Shown piece after piece: positions 57,880 to 64,000 of a DNA stretch of 64,000 nt. Every line of letters starts with the position of its first letter. Position 1 is the first letter of the stretch. Source of the stretch: Bradyrhizobium sp. SRL28 (lineage in GTDB: Bacteria; Pseudomonadota; Alphaproteobacteria; Rhizobiales; Xanthobacteraceae); NCBI RefSeq assembly GCF_018596315.1, contig NZ_JAHEAG010000018.1:1-64000 (forward strand), in the 5' to 3' direction. Under the pieces are notes generated by a model. The model saw only the letters and a program-made list of their open reading frames with translations. It had not been told where the DNA came from and ran no database searches. The position numbers and the translations under genes are program-made.

Positions 57880-58015
57880 CACGAAGCGAACCCGTTGTTA
57901 AGAATTGCCGCGCGCGGATTTGCGCGATTCCGATTCGTTCTTTGAGAACAAAATAGAGTCGGACGTAGAACGCAGGCTCAACCGGCTTTGGATCGGCCGG
58001 CCGATGATGGAATGA
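57880..58015 (+). pseudogene. relic joining the ROK-kinase upstream region to the 3' end of the MpaB-like gene
   Basis: The first part (GTTGTTAAGAATTGCC to ATTCGTTCTTTGAGAACAAA) matches the sequence upstream of the ROK gene (about 50175-50260). It then jumps at GTAGAAC to GCTCAACCGGCTTTGGATCG and ends GGCCGATGATGGAATGA, matching the last about 40 nt of the MpaB-like gene (52071-52112). The two genes between, about 1.8 kb, are missing. This is the footprint of a duplicated locus that lost its interior. Confidence 0.75.
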
Positions 58016-58454
58016 TTTTGCCTTCATCCGCTTATGGATCGGCAAGTTTGGTCAGATCCCGCATGGCGGGATAGGTCAGGCCAGTTGACGATACACACCG
58101 CGCTTTCCAGACATGATGGCTGACGTCGGGCGCACTTGATGCTACCATGCGGCTCGCTCGGATCGTGCGGGTTATGCCTTCTTGCAGGTGTGTAAACCGT
58201 TCATCGGCCCTGTCTTAAGTCCGGTTCTGCGAGACAACGTCGTGAACCGGCGATCGGAGCCACAATCTCCCACATACTTCGCCCGTCTGCGGCGAAGCGC
58301 CGTTAGAGCATGATCGCGTCGGCGTTCAGCGCCTGCGCGAAGTTCGACATCAGCAAGGACAACGATATGCGCCTTACGTGCCAGCACGTCGTCTCTAACT
58401 CCGCGGCAGTTCGCGGCATAGGCGTGAGCCGCCGCCTGATCCAGGGAGGAACCA
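58016..58454. other. intergenic stretch without supported gene
   Basis: About 440 bp upstream of the secreted protein. The minus-strand open frame crossing it (to 58546) overlaps the next gene's start and has no support. A GAGCATGATC half-arm of the repeat type seen at 24571 is present near 58307. Confidence 0.4.
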
Positions 58455-59021
58455 ATGAGGCCCATCAACCCAAGCAAATACGCGATACCCGCCGCAGCGA
58501 TGACACTTGCGAAAGCGACGCTCCTCGCCGGGGCACTGGTAGCCATTGCTACCGCGGCTGCCCTGGGACAGCCGATTGAAAAGAAGGGGACTACGCCCTA
58601 CGTGACGCACTTCATTTTCAAGCCGTTGATGAGCATCGACATCTCCGGACTCGGTACGGCCACCACGCTGGAGGCGGTCGGGACTACCGAAAACATGAAG
58701 GGCGAGAAGATGCTGGACAAGATGTCGGCCCATTGCGTAGCGCTGAACGTGGCGTCCGGCGACAAGAAATACATCGACGGCGCCTGCGTGCTGGCCGACA
58801 GCGACGGTGACAAGATTTTCTCGACCTTCGATACGCGCGACCTCGATAAGTCGCAGCCGAAAATGGATTGTGGCACCCACATCATCACCGGCGGTACCGG
58901 GAAGTATAAGGGGATCACCGGGAGTGAGCCATTTGCCTGCATAACCATGCCTGCGCCAGCTGGCCCGGGCGGCTATTTCGCGATGGACATCCCGCATAAC
59001 ACAACGTGGGAAATCAAATAA
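58455..59021 (+). CDS. secreted hypothetical protein, 188 aa (beta-barrel-like)
   Basis: GGGAGG 5 nt before the ATG. Signal peptide about 10-38 (ATLLAGALVAIATAAALGQP). Mature part: LGTATTLEAVGTTENMKGEK, HCVALNVASGDKKYIDGACV, KIFSTFDTRD and TGGTGKYKGITGSEPFACIT, with Cys in pairs (HC...AC, DC...AC). The GGTGKYKGITGS segment is typical of small beta-barrels of the allene-oxide-cyclase/DUF-type superfamily. Periplasmic; function unknown. Confidence 0.74.
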   Translation: MRPINPSKYAIPAAAMTLAKATLLAGALVAIATAAALGQPIEKKGTTPYVTHFIFKPLMSIDISGLGTATTLEAVGTTENMKGEKMLDKMSAHCVALNVASGDKKYIDGACVLADSDGDKIFSTFDTRDLDKSQPKMDCGTHIITGGTGKYKGITGSEPFACITMPAPAGPGGYFAMDIPHNTTWEIK

Positions 59022-59045
59022 GAACTCGATCCGGGGGCAGCGAGC

Positions 59046-59079
59046 GTAGCCCGGATCTCGCTTCGTTCATCCGGGCTAC
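59046..59079. repeat. REP1 element, minimal form
   Basis: GTAGCCCGGAT-CTCGCTTCGTTC-ATCCGGGCTAC: only the outer arms remain, a perfect 11-bp stem. Confidence 0.8.
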
Positions 59080-59114
59080 TCGCTGAGTTCAGTCCAACCG
59101 CGAAGGAGTATCCG

Positions 59115-59414
59115 ATGAAATCGCTTTTGCTGCTCACGGCGAGCGGTCCGCTACTCATTCTCACATCGCACGAGTCCTTACGCGATCAGCAGCTTCTTGA
59201 GGTGCTCAAGCACAAAGGGATCGGCAAGTTCGTTGCGTTTGAGGTTCCATTGTCGCTCGCCAGGGAGCGCTACGGCGGGCATTTTCACGCGGTCGAAAGC
59301 AATCTGCACGAGACAGATGATTTGAGGATCCTCGACTTCAACGGCCAGCGGATCTTTCAGCTCTTCCGTTTCGATGAACTCGGTTCACCGATCCTGCAAG
59401 AACAGCGAGTGTAG
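59115..59414 (+). CDS. conserved hypothetical protein, 99 aa
   Basis: MKSLLLLTASGPLLILTSHE is the start, followed by QLLEVLKHKGIGKFVAFEVP, LARERYGGHFHAVESNLHET and DDLRILDFNGQRIFQLFRFD. The strand/helix pattern and the EVP...Y motif fit a conserved rhizobial cytosolic protein family of unknown function. GAAGGAG precedes the ATG. The stop codon TAG is the first part of a REP1 arm (GTAGCCCGGATG). Confidence 0.75.
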   Translation: MKSLLLLTASGPLLILTSHESLRDQQLLEVLKHKGIGKFVAFEVPLSLARERYGGHFHAVESNLHETDDLRILDFNGQRIFQLFRFDELGSPILQEQRV

Positions 59415-59517
59415 CCCGGATGAGCAACGGGTCGCGCGAATGCGCGCCCCGCGACGAGCGCAATTGCGCTCGCACAGGGATGACAGGCTCCGCGATATCC
59501 GGGGTGATTGTCAGAGT
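59411..59517. repeat. REP1 element with inserted module, right arm lost
   Basis: Begins GTAGCCCGGATGAG, carries the CAACGGGTCGCGCGAATGCG module, and ends CGATATCCGGGGTGATTGTC without the second outer arm. Confidence 0.7.
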
Positions 59518-59527
59518 TGTCCAGGGA

Positions 59528-59607
59528 GTAGGGCGGGTTAGCGTAGCGTAACCCGCCGACTTGGTCGCTTGGAACGGCGGATTACGCCTTCGGCTAATCC
59601 GCCCTAC
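59528..59607. repeat. REP2 element
   Basis: GTAGGGCGGGTTAGCGTAGC and GGCTAATCCGCCCTAC outer arms, with GCGTAACCCGCC / GGCGGATTACGC inside. Confidence 0.85.
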
Positions 59608-59644
59608 GCTTGCTCCGCTTGTTGAGCTACGGCGGACAGGTCGG

Positions 59645-60475
59645 CTAATGCACCCGACGCGCAGCGTGGCCGTCATGCGAAAATCGTCGGGTCAATCCCC
59701 AGACAATTGCGGCCGTGGCTGCCGTCGCGATCAGATGTTTCAAGGTGTGTCCGGTGACGAAACCGAAAGCGTTCGCGATCTCGTGGTCGAGCACCTCGAC
59801 GACCTTGGCCAGGATGTACAGCACCATCGCGGTGGCGAACGCGATGCGATCGGTGCGCGGGGCGCGATGGATCGCTTGCCATAGCGGGATGAGGATGAGT
59901 GGGAGCCCTTGCAACAGGAGATATGGTCGCAGGTCGCCCGCGCCGTTCCTGTCGGTGATGGCCCACCACGCGACGCTGGCGACGGCGTAAAGGGCGAGAA
60001 CGATCACGTCGATTCCGGTCTTCGATCCGCCCTGGGTGTCTCCGCGGACGCCGACGAGCAGGCCGACGCAAACCAGCGCGATCGGCAGCCTGTCCCAGAT
60101 CAGGCTGATATTGTCGGGGGCGAGATGATAGAACGCGGACCCGAAAGCGGTCAGGAACAGTCCGACCAGGAACAGCCTGTAGCCGGGCCATCCGGCGCGC
60201 AACTGGTCGCTGGCGCGTCGGGGCCGCAATGTCAGCCAGCCCCAGATCGCGACCAGAGCGAACCCCGCGTTGGAAAACACATCGGCTGCGTGGGGAATGC
60301 CTGACACGGCCGACTGGTCGGCGAATTCGTTGTAATGCGCCGGCTGCGCAATGCGTCCGTGCAGCGCCAGGATCACAATCATGCCGACGGTGATGATCGT
60401 CGGAGCGTGCTTGATCCATGCGGCCATGGGGTGGCCCGGACCGATCGAGACGTCCATACCGGGGACGGGTTGCAT
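59645..60475 (-). CDS. CREST-superfamily (alkaline ceramidase-like) membrane protein
   Basis: A 276-residue protein with about seven membrane helices. The conserved metal-hydrolase residues of the CREST group are visible: Ser in AADVFSNAGFALVAIWGWLT, His and Asp in FGSAFYHLAPDN and LIWDRLPIALV, and the final H-x3-H in VTGHTLKHLIA. Family members hydrolyse ceramide or other membrane amides using Zn. ATG at 60475 has GGAG 9 nt upstream; a TTG at 60508 is possible. Substrate in bacteria unknown. Confidence 0.8.
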   Translation of the reverse strand: MQPVPGMDVSIGPGHPMAAWIKHAPTIITVGMIVILALHGRIAQPAHYNEFADQSAVSGIPHAADVFSNAGFALVAIWGWLTLRPRRASDQLRAGWPGYRLFLVGLFLTAFGSAFYHLAPDNISLIWDRLPIALVCVGLLVGVRGDTQGGSKTGIDVIVLALYAVASVAWWAITDRNGAGDLRPYLLLQGLPLILIPLWQAIHRAPRTDRIAFATAMVLYILAKVVEVLDHEIANAFGFVTGHTLKHLIATAATAAIVWGLTRRFSHDGHAARRVH

Positions 60476-60683
60476 CGTCGGCTTCTCCAGTACTTGAGCG
60501 TTGCTCAAGTATGAGTAGTCCGAAAATGAACAATGTTCAACAAGAATTTTCGATAGGAGCTTTGGCTGGGGATGACCGACCTTGTCGTCGATACGGCCGG
60601 GGCGACCTCTTCTCGTGCATCATGGTCTGTATTCAATGATTGTCATTCTATCTGTGGTTGAGAGAAGTTCCAGCGAGTTGCGA

Positions 60684-60764
60684 GTAGGGCGGGTTAGCGA
60701 AGCGTAACCCGCCGACTCGGTCGCGCAGAACGGCGGATTACGCCTTCGGCTAATCCGCCCGACG
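60684..60764. repeat. REP2 element
   Basis: GTAGGGCGGGTTAGCGAAGC and TCGGCTAATCCGCCCGAC arms; lies 21 nt past the stop of the 49-residue protein gene. Confidence 0.85.
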
Positions 60765-60785
60765 CTTGCCAATCGTCCTTGCGGG

Positions 60786-60935
60786 CTAGCGTTTGCTCTC
60801 GCTCAGTCGTGTCATCGCTGCCTTTACTTTGAGGGCGTAGCTGTCGGCTTGTTGTTTCTCTGCCGTGACAGGTTGAGAGGTGATTTCAGTGATCTCTAGA
60901 ACGACTTCGGTAATGGGCTTGCGCGACATAGGCAT
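60786..60935 (-). CDS. small protein, 49 aa
   Basis: MPMSRKPITEVVLEITEITS opens the protein, followed by QPVTAEKQQADSYALKVKAA and MTRLSESKR. GGGAG lies about 6 nt before the ATG at 60935. Helix-rich and charged; no family recognised. Lies downstream of the tRNA-like sequence on the same strand. Confidence 0.5.
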   Translation of the reverse strand: MPMSRKPITEVVLEITEITSQPVTAEKQQADSYALKVKAAMTRLSESKR

Positions 60936-60981
60936 GAGCATCTCCCACTGAATAAATCGCATTGAACGCATTCGGGGATGA

Positions 60982-61053
60982 GGAGCGGGAAGCGCGAAAT
61001 CGAACCGGCCTCTTTGGCTGGAATCCAACGCTCCACCATTGAGCTACACCCGC
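60982..61053 (-). tRNA. degenerate tRNA-Gly(TCC)-like sequence
   Basis: On the minus strand GCGGGTGTAGCTCAATGGTG starts a tRNA: acceptor GCGGG..CCCGC pairs (5 bp), D arm GCTC/GAGC, anticodon loop ATTCCAG (TCC, with T33) on a TTGG/CCAA stem of 4 bp. The T arm (GCCGGTTCGATTTCGCG) pairs badly, position 26 seems missing and 3' TCC is followed by T, not A. Most likely a decayed tRNA-Gly or a fragment left by an integration event; a working tRNA with an odd T arm is less likely. Confidence 0.55.
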
Positions 61054-61067
61054 CGAGAGCCGAAAAC

Positions 61068-61105
61068 GAAGCCGCCAGGCAGAGGGCAATTCGCCTGGCG
61101 GCTTC
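61068..61105. terminator. strong hairpin before tRNA-like sequence
   Basis: GAAGCCGCCAGGC and GCCTGGCGGCTTC form a perfect 13-bp stem around a 12-nt loop. No T run follows on either strand, so it may be a repeat or processing stem rather than a simple terminator of the transglycosylase gene. Confidence 0.5.
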
Positions 61106-61217
61106 GCTGGCGTGGACCCAGATGACTTGGGGGAAATCATCCGGTAATCGGAATCTATTCGGCTTGCGTAGTGTGGCAACCAAACTCGCGCGTTAAGCTT
61201 GATGTGCGCTCTGCAGG

Positions 61218-62018
61218 TTAATTCTGGAACCCGCCATCGGCCGCCAGGCGCTTGAACTGCCGCTTCATCGCATTGACCCTGACGATATAGGCTGTGACGA
61301 GATGATCGCCGCACCGCTCGCCGGGCATCATTTGAAAGTTGCGGCGCGCGAAGGCTGTGGCGGGACCCCCGCCGCAAAGATGGATAAACGCGGCGAGATC
61401 CTGCCTCTGCTGCAGGCTTGCCGGCACGTCGGGGACGCGGGCGAGAACCGCCGCGACATTGCGAGCCAGATACACGGACGCGAGCTCAGTGGCGTGGCTC
61501 GGGATCGCGCGGATAGTGAGGCTGGTGAACCCGCAGCCGGTATTTGTGACCGCATTCTCTCGGACGCAGGACCGCGCGGCCTCGGCGTAGGCCGGATCGG
61601 TCATCTGGAAGAGGCCGACGGCGCTGGAGGCGGGCCGGTAAATCGCGAAAGGATTCAGGCTCAATCGCCAGCGCCAGTAGGTGCGCGCCACCGGGTTGCC
61701 TGAACTCTCGACCTGCGCCAGCGCGGCCAGCAATTCGGGCGTGATCGTACTGGTGGAATAGGCGCGGAAGAGCGGTCCGTATTGCCGCCACGTCTCGGCC
61801 GGCTCCTTGTCGAGCGCGCCGCCAACGACGGCAAACAGCTCAGTCGGTTTGCGGATCACCTGATAGACAAGGTTCGTCAGCGCGATGAGCACAAGCAGGA
61901 TCGCCACGACGCCAACGATCCGAGCCGCCCGCGGTGCTCTCGCGAGCTTCCGTCGCGCCCACCGCGCACCGCGCCGCCAGCGGCGGAGGCGTGGGAAGCT
62001 CTTGCTTTTTCTTGACAT
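61218..62018 (-). CDS. lytic transglycosylase (SLT) domain membrane protein
   Basis: About 266 residues: very basic cytoplasmic head (RRWRRGARWARRKLARAPRA), one membrane helix (IVGVVAILLVLIALTNLVYQ), then the SLT domain: LLAALAQVESSGNPVARTYW (catalytic Glu), SSAVGLFQMTDPAYAEA, and FIHLCGGGPATAFAR. These match goose-type lysozyme-like transglycosylases; the catalytic Glu is in ALAQVESSGNP. Acts on peptidoglycan in the periplasm. ATG at 62018; TTG at 62033 possible. Confidence 0.86.
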   Translation of the reverse strand: MSRKSKSFPRLRRWRRGARWARRKLARAPRAARIVGVVAILLVLIALTNLVYQVIRKPTELFAVVGGALDKEPAETWRQYGPLFRAYSTSTITPELLAALAQVESSGNPVARTYWRWRLSLNPFAIYRPASSAVGLFQMTDPAYAEAARSCVRENAVTNTGCGFTSLTIRAIPSHATELASVYLARNVAAVLARVPDVPASLQQRQDLAAFIHLCGGGPATAFARRNFQMMPGERCGDHLVTAYIVRVNAMKRQFKRLAADGGFQN

Positions 62019-62062
62019 GCGTCTTTTGCACAATAACGAAACGTGTCGCGCTGACGATCTTC

Positions 62063-62180
62063 TATCCGGATTCGGCTGGCTTCGCGGAGTTCATGAAGGC
62101 GGACAACGAGGACAACGGCAAGGCGCTGAAGTCGCTCGGGCTGGCGAAGTAGGTGAATGAAGTGAGTAATAGCGAGTAGG
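62063..62180 (+). pseudogene. relic: 3' end of the TctC protein 2 gene
   Basis: GATTCGGCTGGCTTCGCGGA through CTGGCGAAGTAGGTGAATGA is nearly identical to the last about 80 nt of the gene at 53846-54820 plus its downstream sequence. The rest of the gene is absent. The copy is followed by a full REP2, whereas the original is followed by a shortened one. Confidence 0.8.
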
Positions 62181-62255
62181 GCGGGGTAGCCAGGCGTAAC
62201 CCGCCGACGCGGTCGCGCAGAACAGCGGATTACGCCTTCGGGTAATCCGCCCTAC
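62176..62255. repeat. REP2 element
   Basis: GTAGGGCGGGGTAGCCAGGC and GGGTAATCCGCCCTAC arms. Its right half encodes the C-terminus of the small membrane protein on the minus strand. Confidence 0.8.
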
Positions 62256-62466
62256 GCTTGCTGATTTTCTCGAACAGCGTGAAAAATTTCAGTGCCGCCT
62301 TGTGCAACGTCTCACTCTGACGGTCAAGAATGCGTGCCAGGTGGGGAGGTGGATTTCCGCCGTAGTAAGCACTCATGAGCGGTGGAAGAATGGTCCAGAC
62401 CATCAGAGCGATGAAGCCTAGGATGAGAGCTGTTTTCAAGAACTGCGCCATCAATGCACTCTGCAT
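62230..62466 (-). CDS. small membrane protein with REP2-derived C-terminus, 78 aa
   Basis: MQSALMAQFLKTALILGFIALMVWTILPPLM contains one membrane helix, followed by PPPHLARILDRQSETLHKAA. The last eight residues (RRADYPKA) and the stop are read from the REP2 arm (GTAGGGCGGATTACCCGAAG on the minus strand), so the repeat has extended or truncated the gene. Start at 62466 chosen; 62451 also possible. Function unknown. Confidence 0.6.
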   Translation of the reverse strand: MQSALMAQFLKTALILGFIALMVWTILPPLMSAYYGGNPPPHLARILDRQSETLHKAALKFFTLFEKISKRRADYPKA

Positions 62467-62966
62467 TTTTGGCTTCTTTCGCGGGAAAGCGGCTCTTGTG
62501 TTGTCAAGGCACAGCAAACCCGGCTCGGAAGCCAGTAGTTTGAAGTGCTTGACGGCGCTCGTCCCCATCAAAACCGTAAGCGGGTGAACATAGCTAAAGG
62601 TCGGGACACCTTACCCCGAGCCTCGGGGCGGCAGTCTAGACGAGCTTGGCCACAGCGTGTGGCCCACACCGCAATTAAGAACGGTTTTGCTATGTTCAAG
62701 GATCGAACCGGAATTTTCGGCTGGTAAGACGTTCTCAACCCTCAGCCGGGCCATAGCCGGCAGCGAGTAGGGGCGGGTTAGCGAGGCGTGACCCGCCGAC
62801 TTCGTCACTTAGAATGGCGGATTACGCCTTCGGCAAATCCCCTTACGCTTGCTCGCTGACAGTGCCTAACAGTGGGAACGAGCTACGGCGCCGACAAGAC
62901 TCCGATCGGCCAGACATCGCTGCGCCAATCAGGATTACGCTCGCTAAGCAGCGCTATTGATGATGT
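62467..62966. other. intergenic stretch with one REP2 copy
   Basis: Contains a REP2 element at 62767-62848 (GTAGGGGCGGGTTAGCGAGG ... ATTACGCCTTCGGC) and several GC hairpins (GGCCACAGCGTGTGGCC, CCCCGAGCCTCGGGG). A short plus-strand frame at 62545-62727 has no support. Confidence 0.5.
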
Positions 62967-63860
62967 TTATGACGTCCGCTGTTGCCTCCTCGTCAAAGTG
63001 CCGGTTGGCCCATCGAGCACGGTTAGAATCTCGCCGATGGACCGCTCGCAGACGAAATCCGGTTTGATTTTCTCTGCTTCTGCGACGTAGTTCTTTTCCC
63101 TCTGAATGTCTTCAGTCGTCCAGTGCGAGATACGAACGAGCTTTTCATACATAGTACTATCTTTGTGAACCCCGTACTTTGCCCAGATTGCAAAACAGTC
63201 TGCCTTCTTAGCCATCAAAACATCTCTTGATATGCTGTCACCAATGTACGCGATGGATGACGTAATCTTATTTTCGACTCTGGCGATCTCAAACAACACC
63301 CGGGGGTCCGGTTTCGTTTCATCGGCAGGTAGCTCAGTGGTTATGTGAATCAAATTATCTTCGGGTGGCGGTCGCACTGGAAAAGGTGAATCGTTCTTGC
63401 TTTTGGCGCGGCAGAAGATGTGTTGGAATACGTTTGCTAGCCCTAATTGACGGATTCGATGGAGCGTTGCGAAGTAACTGCTATCTGTAAAAGCTATCAA
63501 GGTAATATCGCGCGTTCTAAGCTCATCGAGCGTCGTTCGTACATCCGGAAATAAAGCCAGGTTTTCTTTTCGCGTCTTATTGAACGCATGAAAGGCTGGG
63601 TCGAGGACCTGCAGAGCTTGGGAGGATCTTTCTTGAGATACGAACTCTTGTACAGTTTTCGTTTCAAGCAGACTAAATGGATGCTCCACGTCGTGATGCT
63701 TGACGTGCACGGATCGAAGCTCGTCTAGCAATGCATCTCGGTCGCACTTCAGGATCGATGTCGCGACATCTACCATCGCATAGAATGCAGGTAGAAATGA
63801 TGCGTACCAATCGTACAGAGTATTGTCTAAATCGAAGACTGCCAACTCGACCCGTTTCAT
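62967..63860 (-). CDS. HAD-family hydrolase, AT-richer than surroundings
   Basis: A 297-residue haloacid dehalogenase-like protein. Motif I ELAVFDLDNTLYDWYASFLP (Asp10/Asp12), motif II LIAFTDSSYFATL, motif III Lys in ADETKPDPRVLFEIA and motif IV IAYIGDSISRDVLMAKKADC are all present. Codons are clearly AT-richer than in the neighbouring genes, suggesting horizontal origin. The start ATG overlaps the stop of the next gene upstream (ATGA). Probably a phosphatase; substrate unknown. Confidence 0.86.
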   Translation of the reverse strand: MKRVELAVFDLDNTLYDWYASFLPAFYAMVDVATSILKCDRDALLDELRSVHVKHHDVEHPFSLLETKTVQEFVSQERSSQALQVLDPAFHAFNKTRKENLALFPDVRTTLDELRTRDITLIAFTDSSYFATLHRIRQLGLANVFQHIFCRAKSKNDSPFPVRPPPEDNLIHITTELPADETKPDPRVLFEIARVENKITSSIAYIGDSISRDVLMAKKADCFAIWAKYGVHKDSTMYEKLVRISHWTTEDIQREKNYVAEAEKIKPDFVCERSIGEILTVLDGPTGTLTRRQQRTS

Positions 63861-64000
63861 CCGACCGCCTTCAAGAAATTGGTTGCAACGAAGATAAGAA
63901 GCGCAAGAAATGCCAAGAAGAAAAAGATGAAATCATAGAACCATCGGAGCTTGTCGCCAGCATTGCGTTTATCGCGACCCACATAGTTGTAAGAGTGTTC
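63857..64000 (-). CDS. membrane protein, C-terminal part (cut by window end)
   Basis: The visible 47 residues read ...YNYVGRDKRNAGDKLRWFYD, then FIFFFLAFLALLIFVATNFL as a membrane helix, ending KAVG. Stop overlaps the HAD start (ATGA), so the two form an operon. AT-rich like the HAD gene. The remainder lies beyond the window, so identity cannot be judged. Confidence 0.65.
   Translation of the reverse strand, partial: EHSYNYVGRDKRNAGDKLRWFYDFIFFFLAFLALLIFVATNFLKAVG

Noticed and set aside
58172..58546. 124-residue minus-strand open frame
   Set aside because: Overlaps the start and signal peptide of the supported gene at 58455 and has no ribosome site.
62584..62700. inverted GAACATAGC ... GCTATGTTC pair as insertion ends
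   Set aside because: Only 9-10 bp match, no gene between and no target duplication seen.

Overview
The window looks like chromosomal DNA of a Bradyrhizobium-type alphaproteobacterium (Nitrobacteraceae, Hyphomicrobiales). It is GC-rich, has many GTG/TTG starts and frequent hairpin repeats between genes, and carries lineage-typical genes: a eukaryotic-type glutamine synthetase II (glnII) behind a sigma-54 promoter with a DUF2735 gene upstream, a GapR/DUF2312 nucleoid protein, DUF6894 proteins, HWE-kinase signalling, BA14K-like and Bug/TctC proteins. All functions are inferred from reading the sequence; no database search was run.

Layout. 0-6.9 kb: BtuF-like binding protein, thioesterase, then an aldoxime dehydratase-nitrilase pair with an AraC-type regulator (an aldoxime to nitrile to acid route), a GNAT enzyme and small stress or unknown proteins. 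7.1-16 kb: three paralogous two-domain GrlR-like proteins interleaved with glnII, a tyrosine phosphatase, an MliC-like lysozyme inhibitor, a ModA-like protein without a signal peptide and a YdcZ transporter. 16-19.7 kb: an iron-uptake operon (TonB receptor, PepSY membrane protein, small membrane protein) preceded by two Irr/ICE-like inverted repeats. 19.8-27.7 kb: an HtrA-like protein that has lost its catalytic residues, coupled to a truncated LuxR-type regulator, then ABC-F, GDPD, two decayed genes, a chemoreceptor and an NmrA-like reductase. 27.7-28.5 kb: a repeat island holding the first copy of a ~500-bp structured element. 28.5-33 kb: small membrane proteins, an SsuA-like binding protein, an SDR and a Crp/Fnr regulator. 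33-39 kb: a signalling and small-protein island with an HWE histidine kinase, a lone receiver, four zinc-ribbon miniproteins and two copies of a DUF6894 two-gene cassette. 39-55.9 kb: housekeeping and accessory genes (FMN reductase, PanE, adenylate cyclase, RlpA, ParS/RES toxin-antitoxin, HisC, PdxY, GapR, CsaA, PaiB, ROK kinase, MpaB-like oxygenase, two TctC proteins, one TAXI protein). 56-64 kb: repeat-dense DNA with the second copy of the ~500-bp element, two relics of genes found intact elsewhere in the window, a degenerate tRNA-Gly-like sequence, a CREST-type membrane protein, a lytic transglycosylase, and at the right edge an AT-richer HAD hydrolase pair.

Two features dominate the non-coding DNA. 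REP1 (arms GTAGCCCGGAT / ATCCGGGCTAC) and REP2 (arms GTAGGGCGGATTA / TAATCCGCCCTAC) recur about eight times each in the right half and often sit directly at gene 3' ends, in three cases supplying the stop codon. The ~500-bp element at 27.8 kb and 57.2 kb keeps long complementary stems while its loops vary, so it is the best candidate for a structured RNA or non-autonomous mobile element. The GrlR-like paralogs and the pseudoprotease/regulator pair are the best candidates for undescribed protein systems.
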